Shown here piece by piece: positions 53,943 through 62,987 of a DNA stretch of 64,000 nucleotides. The stretch comes from Aureimonas sp. Leaf324 (lineage in GTDB: Bacteria > Pseudomonadota > Alphaproteobacteria > Rhizobiales > Rhizobiaceae), in contig NZ_LMOH01000026.1 of NCBI RefSeq assembly GCF_001423245.1, positions 181,816 through 245,815 on the forward strand, in the 5' to 3' direction. The notes beneath the pieces were generated by a model that saw only the letters and a list, made by a program, of their open reading frames with translations, did no database searches and was not told where the DNA came from. Every line of letters starts with the position of its first letter. The stretch's first letter is position 1. A program made the translations under genes and the position numbers.

Positions 53943-54635
53943 ATGCTCATCCTGCACCACCATCCCATGTCCGCCGCCTCCCGTTTCGTGCGGCTGGTCC
54001 TCGGGGAATACGGCGAGCGGGCCGAACTGGTGGAGGAGCGCCCCTGGGAGCGGCGGCCCGAATTCCTGGCGCTCAATCCCGCGGCGACGCTACCCGTCCT
54101 CACCGATGACCGCAGCGTGCCAATCATCGGCGGGACCGTGGTCGCCGAATATCTCGACGAGACGCGCGGCGCCTTCCAGCGCGAAAAGCGGCTTCTGGCC
54201 GAAAAGCCGATCGAGCGCGCCGAGATCCGCCGCCTCGTGGAATGGTTCCTCGGCAAGATGGACGCCGAGGTGACGCGCTATCTCGTGCGCGAGCGCGTCT
54301 TCAAGCGCGAGATGCGCTCGAACGAGGGCGGCGGCGCGCCCGACGCCTCGGCGATCCGCGCCGCGCGCGCCAATCTCAAGAACCACATGCGCTACATCGG
54401 CTGGCTCGCCGAAAGCCGGAACTGGCTGTCGGGATCGCGCCTGTCCTATGCCGACCTCTCGGCCGCCGCCGCGGTGTCGATCCTCGACTATCTCGGCGAG
54501 GTCGCCTGGGAAGAGGAGCCGGCCGCCAAGGACTGGTACATGCGCATCAAGTCCCGCCCCTCGTTCCGCCCCTTCCTGGTGGAGCGTGTGCGCGGCGTGC
54601 CGCCTGCCGCCCACTACGCCGAACTGGATTTCTGA
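53943..54635 (+). CDS. fzlA: FtsZ-binding GST-family protein FzlA
   Basis: A 230-residue glutathione S-transferase homologue. N-terminal thioredoxin-like part MLILHHHPMSAASRFVRLVL with NPAATLPVL, then an all-helical C-terminal half ending RVRGVPPAAHYAELDF. This N-terminus and the C-terminal tail match alphaproteobacterial FzlA, which curves FtsZ filaments and drives constriction in Caulobacter and Agrobacterium; it does not bind glutathione. The order uppP, fzlA, queG, SDR is common in Hyphomicrobiales. Predicted essential for or important in division. Confidence 0.88.
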   Translation: MLILHHHPMSAASRFVRLVLGEYGERAELVEERPWERRPEFLALNPAATLPVLTDDRSVPIIGGTVVAEYLDETRGAFQREKRLLAEKPIERAEIRRLVEWFLGKMDAEVTRYLVRERVFKREMRSNEGGGAPDASAIRAARANLKNHMRYIGWLAESRNWLSGSRLSYADLSAAAAVSILDYLGEVAWEEEPAAKDWYMRIKSRPSFRPFLVERVRGVPPAAHYAELDF

Positions 54636-54712
54636 CACGCACGACGGCCTCGGCGGCTCCGGCCGACGCGGCTCCTGTCGCCGGGCGTTGCGGCCTCTGC
54701 TAAGGATCGGCC

Positions 54713-55885
54713 ATGGCCGACGCCTTGTCCCCTCCTGCCCTTCGCCGTTTCCTCGAGGCCGACGCGCGCCGTCTCGGCTTCGACGCGATCGGCGTCGCGC
54801 GGCCCGCGCCCGATGCCCTCGTGGGCGAGCGCCTCGACCAGTTCCTGGCGGCCGGCCATCACGGCACGATGGCGTGGCTGCCGGAGACCGCCGAGCGCCG
54901 GCGCTCCGTCGCGGCGCTCTGGGACGAGGCCCGTTCGGTCGTCGTCCTCGGCCTCAACTACGGGCCGGACGAGGACCCGCTCGCCATCAACTCGCGGACG
55001 GACCGGGGTGCGATCTCGGTCTATGCGCGGCACCGCGACTACCACGACGTCGTCAAGGGCAAGCTCAAGGAACTCGCCGGACGGCTGGTGGCGCGCGCGG
55101 GGACGCGCGGCGACGGACGCCCGCACGACGCCAAGGTCTTCGTCGACACCGCTCCGCTGATGGAAAAGCCGCTGGGGCAGGCGGGCGGCCTCGGCTGGCA
55201 GGGCAAGCACACCAACCTCGTCAGCCGCGAGTTCGGCTCCTGGCTCTTCCTCGGCTCGATCGCGACCACGATCGCGCTCGAGCCGGACACGCCAGCGCGC
55301 GATCTCTGCGGCTCCTGCCGCGCTTGCCAGGACGCCTGCCCGACGGACGCCTTTCCGGCGCCCTATCGGATCGACGCGCGGCGCTGCATCTCGTACCTCA
55401 CCATCGAGACGCGCGCGCCCGTGCCCCGCGCGCTCCGCCCCTTGATGGGAAACCGGATCTACGGTTGCGACGACTGCCTCGCGGTCTGCCCCTGGAACAA
55501 GTTCGCGCAGACCGCGCGAGAGGCGAAGCTGCGCGCGCGCGAGGACCTGCGGGCGCCAAGGCTCGAGGACCTTCTCGAACTCGACGACGCTGCCTTTCGC
55601 GCCCTGTTCTCCGGCTCGCCGGTGAAGCGGATCGGGCGCGACAAGTTCGTCGCCAACTGCCTGATCGCCGCCGGCAATTCGGGACGGCCGGCGCTGCTGC
55701 CGGCCGTCGAAGCAAGGCTCGGCGACGCGGCGTCGGGGGTGCGCGCGATGGCGGTCTGGGCGCTCAGGCGCCTCGCCCCGGACCGAGCCCTTTCGGCACG
55801 GAGCGAGGCGTTGGCGCGGGAGACCGACGATGAGGTGAGGACGGAATGGCATGCGATCGAGGAAGGGCCGCCGAATGATGATTGA
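54713..55885 (+). CDS. queG: Epoxyqueuosine reductase
   Basis: A 390-residue cobalamin-dependent iron-sulfur enzyme for the last step of queuosine synthesis at tRNA position 34. The ferredoxin-like cysteines are CGSCRACQDACP and CDDCLAVCPWN; KVFVDTAPLMEKPLGQAGGL contains the catalytic Asp region; the C-terminal HEAT-like repeats carry ALLPAVEARLGD and VRAMAVWALRRL. ATG at 54713 begins MADALSPPALRR. About 77 bp after fzlA, same strand. Confidence 0.94.
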   Translation: MADALSPPALRRFLEADARRLGFDAIGVARPAPDALVGERLDQFLAAGHHGTMAWLPETAERRRSVAALWDEARSVVVLGLNYGPDEDPLAINSRTDRGAISVYARHRDYHDVVKGKLKELAGRLVARAGTRGDGRPHDAKVFVDTAPLMEKPLGQAGGLGWQGKHTNLVSREFGSWLFLGSIATTIALEPDTPARDLCGSCRACQDACPTDAFPAPYRIDARRCISYLTIETRAPVPRALRPLMGNRIYGCDDCLAVCPWNKFAQTAREAKLRAREDLRAPRLEDLLELDDAAFRALFSGSPVKRIGRDKFVANCLIAAGNSGRPALLPAVEARLGDAASGVRAMAVWALRRLAPDRALSARSEALARETDDEVRTEWHAIEEGPPNDD

Positions 55886-56053
55886 CGAAGCGACCCGTTT
55901 GGATCGACTCCGGCAAGGGGCAGACAGCGCGGCGCCCGCGACCGCCCGCGGAACGGCCGTCCGCGGGACGGCAGCGTCCGGTGCGCCGGCGCGGGGTATC
56001 GCCGCGTGCAAGACTTCCGCCGCCGGCCGCCGCCCTCTGCGGGAGCGCCGGCC

Positions 56054-56971
56054 ATGGTGACGCGCCCCGAGGCCGGCGACCCAAAGCGCTACTTCGTCTT
56101 CGGCTGCGGATATTCGGCCGGCGCCTTCCTGCGCACGCGTGTGCCCGAAGAGATCGTCGGCGCCACCACGCGTTCGGCCGGGAAGGCGGCGCAGTTGCGC
56201 GCCTTGGGCTGGCCGCCCTTCCTGTTCGACGGCGGCGCGCCCGGCGCGGGCATCGCCGAGGCCCTCGCCCGCACCACCCACCTCGTCGTGTCGATCGCCC
56301 CCGGCGAGGATGGCGATCCCGTCCTTCGTCGGCACGGCGAGGACCTTCGCCGCCATGCGCCGTCGTTGCGCTGGATCGGCTATCTCTCGACGGTCGGCGT
56401 CTACGGCGACCACGGCGGCGCCTGGGTCGACGAAGCGACGCCCCCGGCGCCGACGTCGAAACGCTCGCGCGAGCGGCTGGAGGCCGAACGGGCCTGGGCG
56501 GCACTGGCGGACGATCTGGATCGTCCGCTCGCCATCCTGCGGCTTTCAGGCATCTACGGCCCCGGCCGGAGCCCGTTCGAAAAGCTTCGCGCCGGGACGG
56601 CGCGCCGACTCGTCAAGCCGGGCCAGGTGTTCAACCGCATCCACGTCGACGATATCGCGGGCGCCCTCGCCCACCTGGCCTCAGCCTGCACGAGCGGCAT
56701 CTTCAACGTCACCGACGACGAACCGGCGCCGCCCCAGGATGTCGTGGCCCACGCCGCCGACATTGGCGGATACGCCTGCCCTCCGGAGATCGACTTCGCC
56801 ACCGCCGACCTCACGCCGATGGCACGATCGTTTTACGGCGAGAACAAGCGGGTCGCGAACATGGCGCTCAAGCGCGCCGGCTATGCCCTGCGTTTCCCGA
56901 CGTTTCGCGAGGGTCTGGCGGATTGCCTCAAGCGGCAGAACGCCCATCCACCTCACGGAATTTCTAAATAA
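56054..56971 (+). CDS. SDR family NAD(P)-binding protein
   Basis: A 305-residue atypical SDR, YeeZ/epimerase-like. The nucleotide-binding motif is FVFGCGYSAGAFL; LSTVGVYGDHGGAWVDE, RLSGIYGPGRSPFEKLR and NRIHVDDIAG are the usual sugar-epimerase-like segments, but the canonical Tyr-x3-Lys is not plain (Tyr in GVYGDH; PTSKRSRERLEAE follows). Enzyme activity unknown. The ATG at 56054 follows GGGAG; an upstream start at 56006 is less likely. It follows queG by 168 bp, a linkage conserved in Hyphomicrobiales. Confidence 0.78.
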   Translation: MVTRPEAGDPKRYFVFGCGYSAGAFLRTRVPEEIVGATTRSAGKAAQLRALGWPPFLFDGGAPGAGIAEALARTTHLVVSIAPGEDGDPVLRRHGEDLRRHAPSLRWIGYLSTVGVYGDHGGAWVDEATPPAPTSKRSRERLEAERAWAALADDLDRPLAILRLSGIYGPGRSPFEKLRAGTARRLVKPGQVFNRIHVDDIAGALAHLASACTSGIFNVTDDEPAPPQDVVAHAADIGGYACPPEIDFATADLTPMARSFYGENKRVANMALKRAGYALRFPTFREGLADCLKRQNAHPPHGISK

Positions 56972-57130
56972 GATTTCACCAATTTACGTTTCGTGATGGA
57001 ACCGCCACGTTTTGGCCGTTTCCCGCCCGCACCTCTCCGGCATCGAACGGCGGGGGCCACGAGGGGATTTCATTAACGAAATCAGAGATCTCGGTCCGCG
57101 TCCGTATGAAACGGTAGAAGGACCGGACGA

Positions 57131-57517
57131 TTGATCGCAAAATCCCTGACGGCGGTTGCCCTTGTGGGCGCCGCTCTGCTGGCCTCGGTTCCCGCCGAGG
57201 CGGCTGGCGGCAAGACCACCTGCGGCGGCGCCTCATGGTACGCCCTCACCTCGCGCACCGCCTCCGGCGAGCGCATGAACCCGATGGCGATGACGGCCGC
57301 CCACAAGACCCTGCCGCTCGGTAGCAAGGTCAAGGTGACCAACCTGCGCAACCAACGCTCCGTCGTGGTGCGGATCAACGACCGGGGCCCGTTCATCAAG
57401 GGCCGCCTGATCGACCTGTCGAAGGGCGCGGCCCAGCGTCTCGGCTTCATCGATTCCGGTCACACGCGCGTCCAGATCGAGCCGGCCGACGGCTCGGGCG
57501 CCGACAGCTGCGCCTGA
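57131..57517 (+). CDS. RlpA-like septal/secreted double-psi beta-barrel protein
   Basis: A 128-residue exported protein. Signal peptide: [20 protein letters not shown]. The mature part is one DPBB domain: [50 protein letters not shown] with the catalytic-type Asp, [13 protein letters not shown]. RlpA enzymes cut peptidoglycan strands lacking stem peptides. There is no SPOR domain and no lipobox, so it is a short RlpA. The start is a TTG at 57131, 8 nt after AAGGA, which gives the only sensible signal peptide. Confidence 0.85.
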   Translation: MIAKSLTAVALVGAALLASVPAEAAGGKTTCGGASWYALTSRTASGERMNPMAMTAAHKTLPLGSKVKVTNLRNQRSVVVRINDRGPFIKGRLIDLSKGAAQRLGFIDSGHTRVQIEPADGSGADSCA

Positions 57518-57682
57518 CCTTCTCCCATCCTTGAACGCCGGGTTCGCCGGAGGGCAAAGCGTCTTCGTGCGCTGTCTTGCCGTCCCGCGAACCCGCCCTC
57601 GCCTTGCCTCGCCCGACGCGATCCTGTAGTGACGAAACCGGACGGAATGCCAGCCATCCCGCCCACCGCTCCCAAGCGGTCC

Positions 57683-57759
<77 letters not shown>

Positions 57760-57764
57760 TTTCC

Positions 57765-58375
57765 CTACAGATCTGCGAACACCAAAGGTCCTGTCGGGCG
57801 CACGTTAGCCGTCGTGTGCCCTGCAATCGCCTGTTCCAGCGGGGCGTTATCGCCGACGATGCGCACGCTCGCGTCATCGACCTCAACCCGGCCGATGACT
57901 GACCGCGGATCGCCTTGCGGCACGGCATGACGCTCGAGCGAATTTACTCCCGGCTCACCTGACCAAACCGCACGACGATCCCCTGCGGGATCATTGGGCT
58001 CGGCACTAGCCGAGCACGCACACGGTTGGGCGCCGCCTGCGCACGCTCGCGGTCGAGGTGCAGACGGGTGACCCGTGAGCGAAACATGTCGTCCATCTCG
58101 GCAATGCGTCCTCGACCATGCGGTAGAGCCGCTTAAACTGGTTCTTGGCATCCGTCGCCTCACGCAGAAGAGCGATGATCTGCCCATCGACTTCTACGCG
58201 TTTGCCGGCGTTGGAGACTGGGAGTTCCGTCGTTAACAGACGTTCGAACAAATGATCGACGATGGGCTGGTCCAGCGTCTCCACACGGATCGCTCCCCCT
58301 CGCAGGCGACCTTGCCCGACCGCGCGCAAGCCGACTAGGTGTAACAGCGGTGAAGCTTGCCTCTACGAGACGTGC
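57765..58375 (-). pseudogene. Serine recombinase (resolvase family) C-terminal remnant
   Basis: Read on the minus strand and across frames, the pieces line up with the C-terminal half of large serine recombinases: a zinc-ribbon remnant (RRGKLHRCYT, stop, SACARSGKVACEG), then TLDQPIVDHLFERLLT, the coiled coil DAKNQFKRLYRMVED continuing in another frame as RIAEMDDMFRSRV and DRERAQAAPNRV, and the end [18 protein letters not shown] with [10 protein letters not shown]. At least one nonsense codon and two or more frameshifts interrupt it, and the N-terminal catalytic domain is absent. It ends 6 bp from tRNA-Arg. A relic of an integrated element, non-functional. Confidence 0.75.
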
Positions 58376-58603
58376 CGGTACGAAGCGATGTGCGCCATGG
58401 AGGGTGGCAGGGCGCCATTCGAAAAGGGGGGCTGCAGGCGAGCGAGAAGGCTGCTCTGCGCATCACTGATCTCATGGCGGCTTACGGCGCCAAGGTCTAT
58501 GCGGCGACCAATAACACAAGGTGATGTCGCCTTCCGCCTCGAGCTTGGAGTTGGGTTAGGTTCATGATCCGCCACACGCCGTGGGGTCGGGCGTCTATGG
58601 GCT

Positions 58604-58708
58604 CGGCTGGAGGAATGGCGCGCCGTCGGCATCGGGTATCAGAAGACTGCCGCCAGTTTTCTCGGCGTCCTCTGCTTCGCGGTCGCGTTCGGTTGGCTCA
58701 AGCACTAA
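58604..58708 (+). pseudogene. IS5-family transposase C-terminal tail, remnant
   Basis: A 34-codon stretch on the plus strand reads RLEEWRAVGIGYQKTAASFL then GVLCFAVAFGWLKH and a stop. This matches the conserved end of IS5-type transposases (RYDKTA.SFLGVLCLA...WLK). No upstream transposase reading frame and no terminal inverted repeats are visible, so only the tail remains. Confidence 0.6.
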
Positions 58709-58853
58709 CAGGCCCTAAGCCATCGTTTAAAACAAATGGTCCCTCTATGCGCGCCATAGGCAGCAGCAACGGTAGGAGCTGGACCAATCGTATAGACGCC
58801 TTCGCCCGAACGTGGCTGCGCCGGAGCAGGGCGAATAGGCGGGCCACAAGCGC

Positions 58854-59163
58854 CTATATGGCGAAGGGCCTGGAGATAATGTCGTCCGCCTTGGCATCGG
58901 GAAGTTTCACCCGCTTCCCCCGATCGTCGCAGGCAGTCAGGGTCAGCGTCGCGTCGTCCTCCGCGCGCAGGCGCCTGAGGAGCGACACCGCAGTCGAGGA
59001 AGGGCAGATCGGGGTCGAGAACGAGCGCATCGAAGCGCTCCGTGTTCAGCCGCAACTTCGCAAGCCGTGCGTCCCCTCCCCTTCCATCACGGAGCCGCGC
59101 TGCGCGGGACCGCGGCTGAGCCAGGTGGTGAGGTGGAGTTGTCTTCGACGAGGAGGATGCGCA
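58854..59163 (-). pseudogene. OmpR/PhoB-type response regulator, frameshifted receiver remnant
   Basis: On the minus strand LRILLVEDNSTSPPGSAAV is the start of a receiver domain, then in other frames ERFDALVLDPDLPFLDC (phospho-Asp region), VSLLRRLRAEDDATLTLTAC and DAKADDIISRPFAI followed by a stop (switch Lys replaced by Arg). The initiating ATG is CTG, at least two frameshifts occur, and no DNA-binding domain follows. Dead gene, foreign to the flanking operon. Confidence 0.65.
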
Positions 59164-59336
59164 GGGGCGGAAGCCCACGGCGACGGGCGCATCGAGCGGA
59201 GATCGAAGACCGACACCATGCCATCTTGCCGCCGAAGCATCGGCCGAGCTGGCCCCCGTGTGGAAGCTGCTTCCGAACCTTCCGTGACGCGCGATGCCGG
59301 CACCCGTAGGCCTTGCGCAGACGTCGCGCCTTCTTC

Positions 59337-59916
59337 CTACCAGGCAGAATCCGCCACGAAGGAATCGCTCGGCGGTGAAGCTTCGCGGCGAACTGCAAGG
59401 GGTGATGTAACGGCAGCGCACAAGCGGTCGATGGGCTGGTCGCAACGGAGGGTCATGGTTGCGCCATTCTCGCATGGCGCTTGTGATACGGTCATCCGGC
59501 TCTCCAGAAGCGCATATAGGGGTCGGTGCGGGCCGAAAGGCGCGCCTGGATCAGTTCCCGCGAGCCGGCGAGATGCACGAAGAGCGCCTGCGGGCATCGC
59601 GACGCCAACGTTTCCCGGTAGCGCGCCTTCAGCGCGGAACAGGCCAGCGCCGCCGGCGCGTCCACTGAGGCGGGAAGCCCGGCCAGCCACTCGAGCCAGG
59701 GCGCCCGGTCGACGTCGTCTAGCGACAGGCCCGCGCGCGTCTTCGCGACGTTCCGAGGCGGATGGAAATCGTCGGCATCGAAGAAGCGATAGCCATCCTA
59801 GCCGCCAGCGCCTGACCCAGGGTGGTCTTACCAGAACCGGACGCGCCCATGACGACGACAACGGGCACGGGATCGAGGGCCAAGGCCTTCGCTGCCTCGC
59901 GAGCCGCCTTACTCAT
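59337..59916 (-). pseudogene. Gluconokinase, frameshifted
   Basis: Starts normally at 59916 (ATGA overlap with the dehydrogenase stop) with VVVVMGASGSGKTTLGQALA, a GntK Walker A. Near 59796 the frame shifts; the next frame continues as YRFFDADDFHPPRNVAKTRA, DVDRAPWLEWLAGLPA and LACSALKARYRETLA, all GntK wording. Near 59520 it shifts again to YALLESRMTVSQAP and CDQPIDRLCAAV, the normal C-terminus. Two frameshifts in an otherwise complete kinase indicate recent loss. Intact GntK would phosphorylate gluconate to 6-phosphogluconate; sequencing error is the alternative but two independent shifts make it less likely. Confidence 0.8.
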
Positions 59917-60848
59917 ACGAGCGGGGTCGGCATCTCGCGCCCCGCAAAATGGGCGTCGAGATTGGCGAGCACGAGATCCGCCATCGCCTGGCGTGTCTCG
60001 TGCGTGGCGCTCGCCATGTGCGGGGTGAGGACGACGTTGTGCAAGGAGAAGAAGCGCTCGGGCACATGCGGCTCGTCGGCGAAGACGTCGAGCGCGGCGC
60101 CGGCGATGCGCCCGGCCTCCAGGGCGTCGAGAAGCGCCGCCTCGTCCACCAGCGAGCCGCGCGCGACGTTGACGAGGACGCCGTGCGGGCCCAGCGCATC
60201 GAGGACACCGGCGTCCACGACGTTGCGCGTCTCGGGGGAAGCCGAGGCCGCGATGACGAGGACGTCGCTCCAGGCCGCGAGTTCGATAAGGCTCCCGACG
60301 GCGCGCACGGGAGTCTCGACCGGCGAACGGCTGGCATAGGCGAGTTCGGCGCCGAACCCTTCGAGCCGGCGCGCGATGGCCTGCCCGATCCGCCCGAAAC
60401 CGAAGATCCCGTAGCGGCGGCGGGACACCTTGGACCCCAAGGCCAAGTCGCCCGACGGCCAGCGACCCGCACGCACATGCGCGTCGCCAAGCGGAATCTG
60501 GCGGAGCACAGAGACGATCAGGCCGATCGCGAGATCCGCGACATCCTCGGTCAGGACGTCGGGCGTGTTGGACACGCGTACCCCGCGCCGCTTCGCCTCG
60601 GCGAGATCGACCTTGTCGAAGCCGACGCCGTTGATCGCGACGATCTCGAGCGCCGGCAGGCGCGCGGCAAGTTCCGCCGGAATGCCGATATGCCCGCCGG
60701 TGACGACGCCGCGTAGGCGGGATGCGTTCTCGGCAAGGAACGCGTCGGCGTCGGCCAATTCGAAGAAGCGATGAACGGTGAACCGCTCGGCGAGCGCCTT
60801 TTCCAAGGCGGGCATGAGCGGGCAGAGCTGCAGGACTTCTGGGGACAT
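59913..60848 (-). CDS. D-isomer-specific 2-hydroxyacid dehydrogenase
   Basis: A 311-residue NAD(P)-dependent reductase. The Rossmann motif is YGIFGFGRIGQAIARRL; the catalytic Arg is in VNVARGSLVDE, the Glu in DVFADEPHVP and the His in LTPHMASAT. Members near sugar-acid genes (GhrB type) reduce 2-ketogluconate, hydroxypyruvate or glyoxylate. Here a gluconokinase relic follows and an SDR dehydrogenase and ABC transporter precede, so 2-keto-sugar-acid reduction is likely. It starts 6 bp after the transporter ATPase stop. Confidence 0.86.
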   Translation of the reverse strand: MSPEVLQLCPLMPALEKALAERFTVHRFFELADADAFLAENASRLRGVVTGGHIGIPAELAARLPALEIVAINGVGFDKVDLAEAKRRGVRVSNTPDVLTEDVADLAIGLIVSVLRQIPLGDAHVRAGRWPSGDLALGSKVSRRRYGIFGFGRIGQAIARRLEGFGAELAYASRSPVETPVRAVGSLIELAAWSDVLVIAASASPETRNVVDAGVLDALGPHGVLVNVARGSLVDEAALLDALEAGRIAGAALDVFADEPHVPERFFSLHNVVLTPHMASATHETRQAMADLVLANLDAHFAGREMPTPLV

Positions 60849-60854
60849 GGGGGC

Positions 60855-61586
60855 CTACTTGACGTCGGAGCGCACGAACTGCGCAAGCTCGGGGGTCTTG
60901 GGGTTCTCGAAAAGCTCGCGCGATGGGCCGGCCTCGTGGATGCGGCCCTGGTGCATGAAGACGGTCGTGTTGGCGACGCGCCGGGCAAAGCCCATCTCGT
61001 GCGTGACGAGAAGCATCGTCATGCCGCCCTGGGCGAGCTGTTCCATGACGGCCAGCACCTCGCCCGTCAGTTCGGGATCGAGCGCCGAGGTCACCTCGTC
61101 GAAGAGCATGACCTTGGGGCGCATGGCGAGCGAGCGGGCGATGGCGACGCGCTGTTGCTGGCCGCCCGACAATTCGTCCGGGTAGGCGTCGAACTTCTCC
61201 GACAGGCCGACAAGGGCGAGCACCTCCTGGGCGGTGGCCCGGCTGTCGGCCTTGGCCACGTCCTTCACGATGCGGGGCGCGAGCATGATGTTCTCGCCGA
61301 CCGACAGGTGCGGGAAGAGGTTGTAGCTCTGGAACACGATGCCGACGTCGCGCCTGAGCGCCCGAAGGCTCGCCTTGTCCGTGCCGACCGTGTGGCCGGC
61401 GATCTCGATCGAGCCGGCATTGATCTCCTCCAGTCCGTTGACGCAGCGAAGAAGCGTCGACTTGCCCGAGCCCGAGCGTCCGATCAGCGCCGTCACCTCG
61501 CCGCGCTCCACCGACATGGTGATGCCCTTCAAAACCTCGACGGCGCCGAAGCTCTTGCGCACGTCCCGAATGGCGACCTCAGGCAT
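60855..61586 (-). CDS. Polar amino acid-type ABC transporter ATP-binding protein
   Basis: A 243-residue ATPase of the GlnQ/HisP family: Walker A GRSGSGKSTLLRC, signature LSGGQQQRVAIARS, Walker B VMLFDEVTSALDPE, switch His in LLVTHEMGFAR. It energises the two permeases encoded just upstream; its start overlaps the second permease gene by 8 bp. The family name says amino acids, but neighbours point to a sugar acid or related compound. Confidence 0.93.
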   Translation of the reverse strand: MPEVAIRDVRKSFGAVEVLKGITMSVERGEVTALIGRSGSGKSTLLRCVNGLEEINAGSIEIAGHTVGTDKASLRALRRDVGIVFQSYNLFPHLSVGENIMLAPRIVKDVAKADSRATAQEVLALVGLSEKFDAYPDELSGGQQQRVAIARSLAMRPKVMLFDEVTSALDPELTGEVLAVMEQLAQGGMTMLLVTHEMGFARRVANTTVFMHQGRIHEAGPSRELFENPKTPELAQFVRSDVK

Positions 61587-62226
61587 GGAACCTCCTTTCC
61601 AGCCGCCGGGACAGGAGCGACAGCGGGTAGCAGACGACGAAGTAAAGGGCGGCCACCACGAGAAAGACCCGGAAGGGCTGGAACGTGGCGTTGTTGACGA
61701 GCTGTCCGGCGCGGGCGAGTTCGACGAAGCCGATCAGCGAGGCGATCGAAGTGTTCTTCACCACCTGCACGGCGAAGCCCACGGTGGACGGCAGGGACAG
61801 CCGCACGGCCTGGGGCAGGATGACGTAGCGGTATTGCTGTGCCCGCGTCATGGCGAGCGACTCCGAGGCCTCCCATTGCTGTTTCGGCACCGACTGAATC
61901 GAGCCGCGCCAGATCTCGCCGAGATAAGCCGAGGCGTAGATGGTCATGGAAATGCCGGCGGCCACCAGCGGCGGCAGGCGGTAGCCGAGAAGCGCGAGGC
62001 CGTAGAAGGACAGAAACAGGATCATCAGGACCGGGATGCCCTGGATGATCTGGATGTAGGTGCCGGCGAGGATGCGCAGCGCCTTGATCTGCGAGGCCCG
62101 GGCCAGCGCCAGGAAGAAGCCGACGATGCCGCCGCCGCCGAGCGCGAGCACGGTGAGGATCAGCGTCCATTGAAGAGATTCGACGAGGAACAGGAATTCG
62201 GAGGTGCCGAAGGAGCGGAAGATCAT
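61579..62226 (-). CDS. Polar amino acid-type ABC transporter permease (second)
   Basis: A 215-residue inner-membrane protein of the HisM/GlnP family with about five membrane segments and the EAA-like loop EASESLAMTRAQQYRYVILP. The start ATG at 62226 overlaps the preceding permease stop (ATGA). The open frame extends far upstream only because it runs through the other permease out of frame. Forms the membrane channel with the first permease. Confidence 0.92.
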   Translation of the reverse strand: MIFRSFGTSEFLFLVESLQWTLILTVLALGGGGIVGFFLALARASQIKALRILAGTYIQIIQGIPVLMILFLSFYGLALLGYRLPPLVAAGISMTIYASAYLGEIWRGSIQSVPKQQWEASESLAMTRAQQYRYVILPQAVRLSLPSTVGFAVQVVKNTSIASLIGFVELARAGQLVNNATFQPFRVFLVVAALYFVVCYPLSLLSRRLERRFHA

Positions 62227-62927
62227 GCCGACGCCTCCACGACGGGTTTGAGCGCCCGGCGCGCCGTGCGCCGTCCGAACAGCCAGAGGCCGACGAGCGC
62301 GAGAATGCCGCGCAAGGCGAGCGCGAGGACGAGGTAGAGACCGGTGACCGCGAGATAGACCTCGAAGGAGCGGTAGCTCTGCGACTGGACGAAGGAGGCG
62401 GCGGCCGTCAGCTCGTTGACGGAGATCGCCGAGCAGATCGAGGTCGCCAGCATCATCAGGACGAACTGCGAGGAGAGCGCCGGATAGACCTTCTGCAACG
62501 CCGGCACGAGGATCACGTATCGGAAGATCTGGGTGCGGGTGAAGCCGAGCGCCTCGCCCGCTTCGATCTGGCTCTTGTGGATCGCCTCGATGCCGGCCCG
62601 GATGATCTCGGTGGAATAGGCCGCAAGGTTGATCGTCACACCGATCAGTGCCGCCGTGATGGCGCTGACGCGCACCCCGCCGGCCGGCAGGCCAAAATAG
62701 ATGATGAAGAGCTGCACCAGGAAGGGCGTGTTGCGGATCAGCTCGACATAGGCGTCGATCAGGAAGCGAACGGGCCGTCCGGCGACCGAGCGGAGCGCGG
62801 CGAAGAGGATGCCGAAGGCGGTGCCGCAAACGATCGCGAAGACGGAAATCTGGACGGTGAGCCAAAGCCCGGCCAGGAGCTGGTCCTGGTATTGGGCGAG
62901 CACGCCGAACTGGAACGTGTAGTTCAT
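62223..62927 (-). CDS. Polar amino acid-type ABC transporter permease (first)
   Basis: A 234-residue HisQ/GlnP-like permease with several membrane segments; the ATPase-contact loop is EAGEALGFTRTQIFRYVILV, and LIRNTPFLVQLFIIYFGLP is the family's N-terminal signature. It begins 60 bp after the binding-protein stop and is coupled to the second permease by a 4-bp overlap. Confidence 0.92.
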   Translation of the reverse strand: MNYTFQFGVLAQYQDQLLAGLWLTVQISVFAIVCGTAFGILFAALRSVAGRPVRFLIDAYVELIRNTPFLVQLFIIYFGLPAGGVRVSAITAALIGVTINLAAYSTEIIRAGIEAIHKSQIEAGEALGFTRTQIFRYVILVPALQKVYPALSSQFVLMMLATSICSAISVNELTAAASFVQSQSYRSFEVYLAVTGLYLVLALALRGILALVGLWLFGRRTARRALKPVVEASA

Positions 62928-62987
62928 GGAAAAACCCCCGCGCTGGGAAGGGGGACGCCGGCCACGACCGGCCGGCGTCCGGGCGGG

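Noticed and set aside
58564..60339. 591-codon plus-strand open frame through the decayed zone
   Set aside because: No family resemblance; it runs antisense to the gluconokinase and response-regulator remnants, which explain the sequence.
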